Below, in pieces: positions 11,183 through 18,666 of a stretch of 64,000 nucleotides of DNA. Each line of letters starts with the position of its first letter. The first letter of the stretch is position 1. The position numbers were made by a program, and so were the translations under genes. The notes beneath the pieces are model-generated. The model did not search any database, was not told where the DNA came from, and was given only the letters and a program-made list of their open reading frames with translations. The DNA lies in NCBI RefSeq assembly GCF_014191255.1, contig NZ_JACHWH010000002.1, positions 372,001-436,000 of the forward strand, written 5' to 3'. The DNA comes from Amycolatopsis bartoniae (GTDB taxonomy: Bacteria > Actinomycetota > Actinomycetes > Mycobacteriales > Pseudonocardiaceae).

Positions 11183-12471
11183 CGGGCGACCTCCTCGATC
11201 GACGCCGACAGGATCTCCAGCGCCTCGTCCGCTTCTTCGTTCGTCAGTGTCATGGGCGGCGCGAGGCGGATGACGTTGCCGTGCAACCCGCCCTTGCCGA
11301 CCAGCAGGCCCCGCGCCTTCGTCTCCTCCAGCACGGCGGAAGCGTTGGCGGGACTGGGATCCTTACCGCCGGACTCGACGAGCTCGACGCCGATCATCAG
11401 GCCCTTGCCACGCACGTCTCCCACGATGTCACAGCGCTCGCCGAGATCGCGCAGGCCCGCGATGAGGTGGTTGCCGAGCTTGAGCGCGTTGCCCTGCAGG
11501 TCGTTGTCGAGCAGGTAGTCCAAAGTGGCCTTCGCGCCCGCCGTGGCGACCGGGTTCCCGCCGAACGTCGAGATCGAGTTGGCGGTGAGCGAGTCCATCA
11601 CGTCGGCCCGCGCGACGACCCCGCCGATCGCGAGCCCGTTGCCCAGTCCCTTGGCGAACGTCATCGCGTCCGGGGTCACGCCGTGCGCCTGGATGCCCCA
11701 GAAGTGCTCGCCCGTGCGGCCCCAGCCGGTCTGGACCTCGTCGGAGATCAGCAGGATCCCGTACTCGTCGAGGACCTCCTGGAACGCGGCGAACAACCCG
11801 TCCGGCGGCACGTTGAACCCGCCGACGCCCTGGATCGGCTCCGCGATGAGCGCGGCGACGTCACCGGAGGTGGTGGTCTGCAGGACGTCGCGCAGGTCGT
11901 CGGTGCACGCCTTGACGTAGTCGGCGTCGGACAGGCCGCCGAACGGGTCGCGATAGCGGTAGCCGCCGTGCACGTAGCTGACCTTGAGCGGCGAGAGCGA
12001 GCTGGCCGACCAGCCGCGGTTGCCGGTGATGCCGACGGTGGCGAAGGCACGCCCGTGGTAGGAGTTGCGCAGCGCCAGCACCTGGTTGCTGCGCCGGTAC
12101 TGCGTGGCGAGCATCAGCGCGGTCTCATTGGCCTCGGTGCCGGAGTTGGTGAAGAACACCTTCGCGTCCGGGATTCCGGACAGCTGCGCGATCTGCTCGG
12201 CGAGCTCCACCTGCTTGCGGATGAGGTACAGCGTCGAGGTGTGCAGCACGCCGGTGTCGAACTGGGCGCGCACCGCGTCGGAGATCTCGGCGACGTCGTA
12301 GCCGATCGCGTTGGTCAGGATGCCCGCGAAGAAGTCGAGGTAGGTGGTGCCGTCGGCGTCGGTCACGCGCCTGCCCCGCGCCCGCACGATCTCGATCGGC
12401 TCGTCGTAGTACAGCGCCAGCCACTTCGGCAGGACGGCGCGGTGCCGGGCCGCCAGCTCCGATTCGCTCAT
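11179..12471 (-). CDS. Class III aminotransferase, AGXT2 / beta-alanine:pyruvate type
   Basis: PLP-dependent omega-transaminase of fold type I. In the 430 residues I see the subgroup-III landmarks: NSGTEANETALMLA (phosphate cup), SYHGRAFATVG, ISDEVQTGWGRTG (Asp binding the pyridine nitrogen), TFAKGLGNG (Schiff-base lysine) and STFGGNPVA. The sequence resembles alanine-glyoxylate aminotransferase 2, which also uses beta-alanine and 3-aminoisobutyrate. ATG 12471 is chosen; a GTG 15 nt upstream is in frame. It is coupled to mmsA and divergent from pucR, so conversion of beta-alanine to malonate semialdehyde is the likely role (inferred). Confidence 0.88.
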   Translation of the reverse strand: MSESELAARHRAVLPKWLALYYDEPIEIVRARGRRVTDADGTTYLDFFAGILTNAIGYDVAEISDAVRAQFDTGVLHTSTLYLIRKQVELAEQIAQLSGIPDAKVFFTNSGTEANETALMLATQYRRSNQVLALRNSYHGRAFATVGITGNRGWSASSLSPLKVSYVHGGYRYRDPFGGLSDADYVKACTDDLRDVLQTTTSGDVAALIAEPIQGVGGFNVPPDGLFAAFQEVLDEYGILLISDEVQTGWGRTGEHFWGIQAHGVTPDAMTFAKGLGNGLAIGGVVARADVMDSLTANSISTFGGNPVATAGAKATLDYLLDNDLQGNALKLGNHLIAGLRDLGERCDIVGDVRGKGLMIGVELVESGGKDPSPANASAVLEETKARGLLVGKGGLHGNVIRLAPPMTLTNEEADEALEILSASIEEVAR

Positions 12472-12555
12472 GCCCCCGAGTCTGGCCACCAACGGGAGGA
12501 GCCGACACGAGCAACATGTACCGATCAGGCATTCCGCCCGTACAGTTTGTGCCCT
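12472..12555. promoter_or_regulatory. Divergent promoter region between transaminase and pucR
   Basis: An 84-bp gap between two divergent starts. It contains an inverted repeat TGTAC (12517-12521) and GTACA (12540-12544) separated by 18 nt, a candidate PucR operator controlling both directions. No clear -35/-10 pair stands out. The call rests on position and symmetry alone. Confidence 0.35.
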
Positions 12556-14145
12556 ATGTATCCCACCGTCGCCGACGTGCTCGCGTTGCCCGTGGTGCGC
12601 CACGGTCGGCCGCGCGTGGTCGCCGGGGCGGAGGGGCTGGACAACCGCGTGCGCTGGGTGCACGTGGCCGAGGTGGCCGACATCGGGCACCTGCTCAAGG
12701 GCGGCGAGCTGGTGCTGACCACCGGGATCGCGCTGCCCGACGACCCGGCCGCGCTCGCGAAGTACCTCGACGGGCTCGCCGAGGCGGGCGTGGCGGGGCT
12801 CGTGGTGGAGCTGGTGCGGCACTGGAGCGACGCGCTGCCCCCGGCGCTGGTCGCCGCCGCCGACCGCAACGGGTTGCCGCTGATCACCCTGTCCCGTGAA
12901 ACGCGCTACGTGACGGTGACGGAGACGGTCAACGGGCAGATCGTCGACGCCCAGGTGGCGGAGCTGCGGGCCGCCGAACAGGTGCACCAGGTGTTCACGG
13001 AGCTGACCGTCGCGGGCGCCGAGCCCGCGGACGTCCTGCGTGAGGTGGTCCGCCTGACCGAACGGCCCGCGGTGCTGGAGACGCTGTCGCACGAGGTGCT
13101 CGCATACGACACCGCGGGCACTGATCCGGGTGACCTGCTGACCGGCTGGCTGCCGCGCTCGCGGACGGTGCACGTCGGGGAGCGGACCGGGTACGCCGCC
13201 GAGGCCGGGTGGCTGGTGACGATCGTCGGCGCGCGCGGGCACGACTGGGGGCGGCTGATCCTCGTGTCGGACGAGCCGCCGCCGCACCGGCACGTCGTGG
13301 TCGCCGAGCGGGCCGCGTCGGCGCTCGCCGTGCACCGGCTGGTCGCGCGGGACAGCGACAGCCTGGAACGTCAGGCGCACCGGGCCGTGCTGGGCGAGCT
13401 GCTCGCGGCGCCCGTGCCGTCGGCCGAACTGCTGGCCCGTGCGTCGGCGCTCGGCGTGCCGCTGACCGGGCGGCAGCTGGTAGGGGTCGCGATCCGGCCG
13501 CGGCTCACCGAAACCCGGCAGCCCGCCGGGTCCGCGGCCGCCGTGCTGCGGGAACTGGCGGAGACCGTGTCGCTCGCGGCGCGGCGGGCGAAGGTGTCCG
13601 CGCTCGTCGCGGGCGTCGACGAGCTGAGCGTGCGGGCGTTGCTTTCCTTGTCCCCCAAGGCGAACGTCGACGCCGTGCTCGACCGGCTGGCGGGCGAGGT
13701 CCGGTCGCCCCGGGTGCTCGCCGCCGGCACGACGGTGACCTCCCCGGCGCACGCGCGGCGCAGTCTCGTCGAAGCGGCGCAGGTCGCGGCGGCCGCGACG
13801 CACGGCGGCGAGGACCGGCCCCTGCACCGGCTCGAGGACGTGCGGCTGCGCGGGCTGCTGCACCTGCTCGCGGACGACGAGCGGGTGCAGGCGTTCGCGG
13901 CTCGGGAGCTGGGGCCGTTGTTGTCGCGGGACGCCGCGGCGGGCACGCGGCTGGTGCAGGCGCTGCGGCACTACTGCGAGCAGGGCGGGAACAAGTCGGC
14001 CGCCGCGGCCGCGGCGCACACCTCGCGCACGGCGTACTACCAGCAGCTCGCGCGCATCGAGCAGGTGCTCGGCGTGCCGCTGGAAGACCCCGAGTCGATG
14101 CTCTCGCTGTACGTCGCGCTGCTGGCCCACGACCTGCGGGAGTAG
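12556..14145 (+). CDS. PucR family transcriptional regulator
   Basis: Regulator of purine/pyrimidine-type nitrogen catabolism. Residues 1-120 form the PucR N-terminal domain (VADVLALPVVRHGRPRVVAG, GGELVLTTGIALPDDP); the middle resembles the GGDEF-like domain of CdaR/PucR proteins; and the end has the PucR helix-turn-helix (LVQALRHYCEQGGNKSAAAAAAHTSRTAYYQQLARIEQVLG). The 529-residue length is typical. The start is ATG 12556. It sits between the transaminase-mmsA pair and the permease-hydrolase genes, so it probably controls both wings of the catabolic cluster. Confidence 0.93.
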   Translation: MYPTVADVLALPVVRHGRPRVVAGAEGLDNRVRWVHVAEVADIGHLLKGGELVLTTGIALPDDPAALAKYLDGLAEAGVAGLVVELVRHWSDALPPALVAAADRNGLPLITLSRETRYVTVTETVNGQIVDAQVAELRAAEQVHQVFTELTVAGAEPADVLREVVRLTERPAVLETLSHEVLAYDTAGTDPGDLLTGWLPRSRTVHVGERTGYAAEAGWLVTIVGARGHDWGRLILVSDEPPPHRHVVVAERAASALAVHRLVARDSDSLERQAHRAVLGELLAAPVPSAELLARASALGVPLTGRQLVGVAIRPRLTETRQPAGSAAAVLRELAETVSLAARRAKVSALVAGVDELSVRALLSLSPKANVDAVLDRLAGEVRSPRVLAAGTTVTSPAHARRSLVEAAQVAAAATHGGEDRPLHRLEDVRLRGLLHLLADDERVQAFAARELGPLLSRDAAAGTRLVQALRHYCEQGGNKSAAAAAAHTSRTAYYQQLARIEQVLGVPLEDPESMLSLYVALLAHDLRE

Positions 14146-14149
14146 TTCT

Positions 14150-14305
14150 TTTCGGCGGCGAAGCCGCTCAAGTGGGGCCGTCAACCCGCACCCCGCGGGT
14201 TCTCAGCGGTCTTCTCGCGAGGACAGCGCCGACGTGGTGACCTGGCGGTCATGAGGAGGCGATCCCGGAGCGAGAAGGCCGCTGAAGTTCCGCTACCCGC
14301 ACCGC
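14150..14305 (+). repeat. Structured intergenic repeat, copy 1
   Basis: About 156 bp starting 4 nt after the pucR stop. The 3' 110 or so bases are over 90 percent identical to the reverse complement of 51366-51523. Elements in order: a hairpin GCGGC/GCCGC around 14155-14168, an outer stem GCGGGT...ACCCGC, a long stem CAGCGGTCTTCTCGC...GCGAGAAGGCCGCTG, and an inner TGACC/GGTCA hairpin. Compared with copy 2, two base pairs of the long stem change on both sides. It may be a 3'-UTR RNA structure, a terminator-like element or a small non-autonomous mobile repeat. No open reading frame is supported inside. Confidence 0.75.
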
Positions 14306-14389
14306 CAAGCAAATCCCCACGGAACCAGTAGGAGTAGTTCACTCGGTCGTGTAGGCGAGGGTCAAGGAAAAACGGCCGATACCCTCGTT

Positions 14390-14755
14390 ATGCCTTTCTC
14401 TACTGTCGTGCCCGCCATGGTGTCGGTCCTCGCGCTGGCCCATCCCTCGCCCGCGGAGTCCACGTTCACCCTTTCGGTGCGCACCGAGTCCGGTGCGCTG
14501 TCCTCGGTGACCCTCGAATGCGGTCCCGCCGGCGGCAGCCACCCGCACGCCGACCGCGCCTGCCGCACCCTCGACTCCGTGGACGGCGACTTCGGCCGCC
14601 TGCCGAAGGAGGAGATCCTCTGCCCGATGATCTACGCCCCGGTCACCGCGACGGCCACCGGGCACTGGCACGGTCGTCCGGTGGTGTTCTCCCGCGGCTA
14701 CCAGAACCGCTGCGCCGCGAACGCCGGCACCGCGAGCGTTTTCGACTTCTCGTAG
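14390..14755 (+). CDS. Secreted subtilisin inhibitor (SSI family)
   Basis: Extracellular serine-protease inhibitor of the Streptomyces subtilisin inhibitor family. The 121-residue precursor has a hydrophobic N-terminal signal (about residues 1-23, cleavage near PSPAES) and the SSI domain. Four cysteines, C44, C58, C78 and C108, have the SSI disulfide spacing, and the reactive loop CPMIYAPV gives Met80-Ile81 as P1-P1' (Met-Val in classical SSI). The C-terminus YQNRCAANAGTASVFDF is the family ending. The signal lacks the usual basic N-terminus, and the best Shine-Dalgarno-like stretch is about 20 nt away, so the start is less certain than the identity. It stands alone between pucR and the permease. 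Confidence 0.92.
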   Translation: MPFSTVVPAMVSVLALAHPSPAESTFTLSVRTESGALSSVTLECGPAGGSHPHADRACRTLDSVDGDFGRLPKEEILCPMIYAPVTATATGHWHGRPVVFSRGYQNRCAANAGTASVFDFS

Positions 14756-14909
14756 GCTTCGCGTAGCCGGGATTGTTTCCGGTAGATCAACGACACGTCA
14801 CGGAGCACCGCTGCCCGCCCCGCGCAACCGGCAGAATGCGCGCGTGCGCGGGCAACGGTGAACACTCTGCCAATGCCGGGCGCCCGCACCGGGCGCGCAC
14901 CATTCCGCA

Positions 14910-16478
14910 ATGGCACCCTCGCAGATCACCCACCCCGACGGCAGGGTGGAGCTCAGCGATCCCGCGCCGTTGCGGGGCAGCCGGTTCTTCAACGAGGAAC
15001 TGGCGCCCGTCCCGGTGGAAAAGCGCACCTGGAACACGTACAACTATTTCGCGCTGTGGATGGGGATGGCCCACAACATCCCGTCGTACGCGCTCGCGTC
15101 CTCGCTCATCGCGCTGAACATGAACTGGCTCCAGGCGCTCGTCACGATCACGCTGGGCAACCTGATCGTGCTGGTGCCGATGTTGCTCAACAGCCACGCG
15201 GGCACCAAGTACGGCATCCCGTTCCCGGTGTTCGCGCGGGCGTTCTACGGAATCCGCGGGGCGAACCTGGCCGCGTTGCTGCGCGCGTTCATCGCGTGCG
15301 GCTGGTTCGGCATCCAGACGTGGGTCGGCGGCGAGGCGATCTACATCCTCGTCGGCAAGCTCGCCGGCGGCGGCTGGCGGCACGCGGCCGAGGTGGGCGG
15401 GCAGCCGTGGACGCTGTGGCTGTCGTTCGCGGTGTTCTGGGTCGTGCAGATGCTGATCATCTGGCGGGGCATGGAAGCGGTGCGGCGCTTCGAGAACTGG
15501 ACCGCGCCGCTGGTGTCGGTCGGTTTCCTGATCCTGCTGGCCTACGTGCTCGTCAAGGCGGGCGGCCCGGGCCCGATCCTCGCCGAGCCCGCGAAACTCG
15601 GCTGGGGAAGCGGTTTCTGGAAGGTGTTCGCGCCGTCGCTGATGGCGATGATCGCGTTCTGGTCCACGTTGTCGCTGAACATGCCGGACTTCACGCGGTT
15701 CGGTGGCAGCCAGGGCAAGCAGGTGCGCGGGCAGCTGCTCGGCCTGCCGACCACGATGACGTTCATCGCGATCGTGGCGATCCTGACCACCTCCGGCGGG
15801 CAGCTGCTCTACGGCGAGGCGATCTGGGACCCGGCACGGCTGGCCGACCGGTTCTCCAGCCCCGTGCTCGTGGTGGTCGCGCTGATCGCGCTGGTGCTCG
15901 CGACGATCTCGGCGAACCTGGCGGCGAACGTGGTGAGCCCGTCCTACGACTTCTCCAACGCCTTCCCCAAGCGCGTCACGTTCGCGCTCGGCGGGCTGAT
16001 CACCGGCGTGATCGGCGTGGTGATCCAGCCGTGGAAGCTCTACTCCGACCCGAACATCTACATCTTCACCTGGCTCGGGTTCTACGGCGGGATCCTCGGC
16101 GCGGTCGCGGGCGTGCTTGTCGCGGGTTACTGGGTGCAGCGGCGGCGTTCGCTCGACCTCGCCGGGCTGTACACCGAACGCGGCCGGTACTGGTTCCGCG
16201 CGGGCTGGAGCTGGCAGGCGCTCGTCGCGACCGTCGTCGGGGCGGTGCTCGCGGTCGGCGGCGCCTACACCGCGCCCGGGTCCGGCGGGCCGTTCCCCGC
16301 GGACGGGCTGATCCCGTTCCTCAAGCCGGTCTACGACTACAGCTGGGTCGCCGGGCTGATCGGCGCTTTCGTGGTCTACCTCGCGCTGACCCTGCCGGGT
16401 CGCGCGTCCGAGGAGAAGGAGGAAGTCAGTGAGCAACCTGGTCAGGGCCGCGTTGGTGCAGCAGCGGTGGACGGGTGA
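14910..16478 (+). CDS. NCS1 nucleobase/hydantoin permease (Mhp1-like)
   Basis: Twelve-helix cation symporter of the NCS1 family, importing nucleobases, hydantoins or allantoin. The NCS1 start signature (EKRTWNTYNYFALWMGMAHNIPSY) is at residues 37-60. W132-x3-Q136 in GWFGIQTW and N336-x3-N340 in ANLAAN match the spacing of Mhp1 ligand residues Trp117/Gln121 and Asn314/Asn318. The 522-residue length includes a hydrophilic C-terminal tail that overlaps the next gene by 50 nt. It is first in a permease-hydrolase-hydrolase-flavoenzyme operon. The exact substrate (uracil, dihydrouracil, hydantoin) cannot be decided from sequence. Confidence 0.92.
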   Translation: MAPSQITHPDGRVELSDPAPLRGSRFFNEELAPVPVEKRTWNTYNYFALWMGMAHNIPSYALASSLIALNMNWLQALVTITLGNLIVLVPMLLNSHAGTKYGIPFPVFARAFYGIRGANLAALLRAFIACGWFGIQTWVGGEAIYILVGKLAGGGWRHAAEVGGQPWTLWLSFAVFWVVQMLIIWRGMEAVRRFENWTAPLVSVGFLILLAYVLVKAGGPGPILAEPAKLGWGSGFWKVFAPSLMAMIAFWSTLSLNMPDFTRFGGSQGKQVRGQLLGLPTTMTFIAIVAILTTSGGQLLYGEAIWDPARLADRFSSPVLVVVALIALVLATISANLAANVVSPSYDFSNAFPKRVTFALGGLITGVIGVVIQPWKLYSDPNIYIFTWLGFYGGILGAVAGVLVAGYWVQRRRSLDLAGLYTERGRYWFRAGWSWQALVATVVGAVLAVGGAYTAPGSGGPFPADGLIPFLKPVYDYSWVAGLIGAFVVYLALTLPGRASEEKEEVSEQPGQGRVGAAAVDG

Positions 16479-17271
16479 CAAGGACTCGATGATCGCGGGC
16501 GCGGTGGAGGCCATCGCGAGCGCCGCGTCGCAGGGCGCGCAGGTGGTCTGCCTGCAGGAGTTGTTCTACGGCCCGTACTTCTGCCAGGTGCAGGACGCGG
16601 ACTACTACTCCTACACCGAGGGCATTCCGGACGGGCCGACGACGAAGCTGCTGCAGGAGGTCGCCGAGCGGCACGGGATCGTGATCGTCGCCCCGATGTA
16701 CGAGCAGGAGCAGGCGGGCGTGTACTACAACACCGCGGCGGTGATCGACGCGGACGGCCGGTACCTGGGCAAGTACCGCAAGAACCACATCCCGCAGGTG
16801 AAGGGCTTCTGGGAGAAGTTCTACTTCCGGCCCGGCAACACGGGATATCCGACGTTCGACACCGCGGTCGGCCGGATCGGGGTGTACATCTGCTACGACC
16901 GGCACTTCCCCGAAGGCTGGCGCGCGCTGGGGCTCGGCGGGGCGCAGATCGTGTTCAACCCGTCGGCGACGAGCCGCGGGCTGTCGCAGTACCTGTGGCG
17001 GCTGGAGCAGCCCGCGGCGGCGGTGGCGAACGAGTACTACGTGGGCGCGATCAACCGCGTCGGCGTGGAACCGTTGGGCGACAACGACTTCTACGGACAG
17101 ACGTACTTCGCGGACCCGCGCGGGGAGCTGGTCGCCGAGGCGGCGTCGGACACCGACGACGAGGTGGTCGTGCGGGACCTCGACATGGACGCCCTCGCCG
17201 AGGTGCGCGACCTGTGGCAGTTCTACCGCGACCGCAGGCCCGACTCCTACGACTCGATCGTGGCGCCGTGA
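16429..17271 (+). CDS. Beta-ureidopropionase (N-carbamoyl-beta-alanine amidohydrolase)
   Basis: Nitrilase-superfamily enzyme hydrolysing N-carbamoyl-beta-alanine (or an N-carbamoyl amino acid) to the amino acid, CO2 and ammonia. The catalytic triad is visible as Glu44 (CLQELFYGPYF), Lys118 (KYRKNHIPQ) and Cys155 (VYICYDRHFPEG). At 280 residues it fits bacterial beta-ureidopropionases and N-carbamoylputrescine amidases; the hydantoinase next door favours the former. GTG 16429 has a GGAGGAAG site upstream and lies inside the permease reading frame. Its TGA overlaps the ATG of the hydantoinase by one base. Confidence 0.9.
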   Translation: MSNLVRAALVQQRWTGDKDSMIAGAVEAIASAASQGAQVVCLQELFYGPYFCQVQDADYYSYTEGIPDGPTTKLLQEVAERHGIVIVAPMYEQEQAGVYYNTAAVIDADGRYLGKYRKNHIPQVKGFWEKFYFRPGNTGYPTFDTAVGRIGVYICYDRHFPEGWRALGLGGAQIVFNPSATSRGLSQYLWRLEQPAAAVANEYYVGAINRVGVEPLGDNDFYGQTYFADPRGELVAEAASDTDDEVVVRDLDMDALAEVRDLWQFYRDRRPDSYDSIVAP

Positions 17272-18656
17272 TGCGCACGCTCATCAAGGGCGGGACGGTG
17301 CTCTCCCCCGCCGGGGGCGTGGCGGCGGACGTGCTGGTCGAGGACGAACGGGTGGCGGCCGTGACCGCGCCGGGGTTGTTCGACACCGCGGACACCGTGC
17401 TCGACGCGACCGGGAAGTACGTGCTGCCGGGCGGGATCGACGCGCACACGCACATGGAGATGCCGTTCGGCGGCACGTTCTCCTCGGACACCTTCGCCAC
17501 GGGCACCACGGCCGCCGCGTGGGGCGGCACCACCACGATCATCGACTTCGCGGTGCAGGCCAAGGGCACGTCGCTGGCGTCCACACTGGACAAGTGGCAC
17601 GAGAAGGCGGACGGGAACTGCGCCGTCGACTACGGGTTCCACATGATCGTCTCCGACGTCAACGACTCGACGCTCAAGGAGATGGAGAGCTGCGTCGACG
17701 CCGGGGTGTCGAGCTTCAAGATGTTCATGGCCTACCCGGGGGTGTTCTACTCGACCGACGGCGAGATCCTGCGGGCGATGCGGAAGGCCACCGAGACCGG
17801 TTCCATGATCATGATGCACGCGGAGAACGGCATCGCGATCGACCAGCTCGTGGCGCAGGCCCTCGCGGAGGGCAAGGGCGATCCGGTGCAGCACGGGTTG
17901 ACGCGTCCGTCCGCTTTGGAGGGTGAGGCGACTTCGCGGGCGATCACCCTGGCCCGGGTGACCGGTTCGCCGCTGTACATCGTGCACCTGTCGGCGGCGG
18001 AAGCGCTTTCCGCGGTGGCGGCGGCGCGGGACGCGGGGCAGAACGTGTTTGCCGAGACGTGCCCGCAGTACCTTTATCTGTCCATCGAGGACCTCGCTCG
18101 TCCGGACTTCGAGGGCGCCAAGTACGTCGCTTCTCCCCCATTGCGGGAGAAGAAGCACCAGGCGGACCTGTGGCGCGGGCTGCGGACCAACGACCTGTCC
18201 GTGGTGTCCACCGACCACTGCCCGTTCTGCTTCAAGGACCAGAAGGAGCTGGGCCGCGGCGACTTCTCGAAGATCCCGAACGGCATTCCGGGCGTGGAAC
18301 ACCGGATGGACCTGCTGCACCAGGGCGTGGTCGCGGGTGAGATCTCGCTGGGCCGGTGGGTGGAGGCGTGCTCGACGACTCCGGCGCGGATGTTCGGGCT
18401 GTACCCGCGCAAGGGCGTGATCGCCCCGGGCGCAGACGCCGACATCGTGATCTACGACCCGGCGGCGACGCAGACGCTGTCGGCCGAGACACACCACATG
18501 GCCGTGGACTACTCGGCGTACGAAGGGTTCGAGCTCACCGGGAAGGTCGAAACCGTGCTGTCGCGCGGAAAGGTCGTCGTTTCGCCGTCGGGTTTCAGCG
18601 GCGGAACGGGTCACGGCCGGTTCCTGTCGCGTGACCTGTGCCAGTACCTGAACTGA
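17271..18656 (+). CDS. hydA: Dihydropyrimidinase / D-hydantoinase
   Basis: Binuclear-zinc amidohydrolase opening dihydrouracil, dihydrothymine or 5-substituted hydantoins to N-carbamoyl compounds. The metal ligands are all present: H59 and H61 (DAHTHMEMPF), the carboxylated Lys K150 (SSFKMFMAYPG), H183 (MMHAENG), H239 (VHLSAAEA) and D315 (STDHCPF). The 461-residue length is standard. The start overlaps the upstream stop (TGATG). Its product is the substrate of the preceding enzyme, so the two catalyse consecutive steps. Confidence 0.95.
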   Translation: MRTLIKGGTVLSPAGGVAADVLVEDERVAAVTAPGLFDTADTVLDATGKYVLPGGIDAHTHMEMPFGGTFSSDTFATGTTAAAWGGTTTIIDFAVQAKGTSLASTLDKWHEKADGNCAVDYGFHMIVSDVNDSTLKEMESCVDAGVSSFKMFMAYPGVFYSTDGEILRAMRKATETGSMIMMHAENGIAIDQLVAQALAEGKGDPVQHGLTRPSALEGEATSRAITLARVTGSPLYIVHLSAAEALSAVAAARDAGQNVFAETCPQYLYLSIEDLARPDFEGAKYVASPPLREKKHQADLWRGLRTNDLSVVSTDHCPFCFKDQKELGRGDFSKIPNGIPGVEHRMDLLHQGVVAGEISLGRWVEACSTTPARMFGLYPRKGVIAPGADADIVIYDPAATQTLSAETHHMAVDYSAYEGFELTGKVETVLSRGKVVVSPSGFSGGTGHGRFLSRDLCQYLN

Positions 18657-18666
18657 GGGGATCGCC

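Noticed and set aside
12472..14184. Very long antisense frame opposite pucR, continuous with the transaminase gene
   Set aside because: High GC removes stop codons on the opposite strand; its translation is Arg/His/Pro-rich with no family signature, while the plus strand encodes a clear PucR protein. The transaminase starts at 12471.
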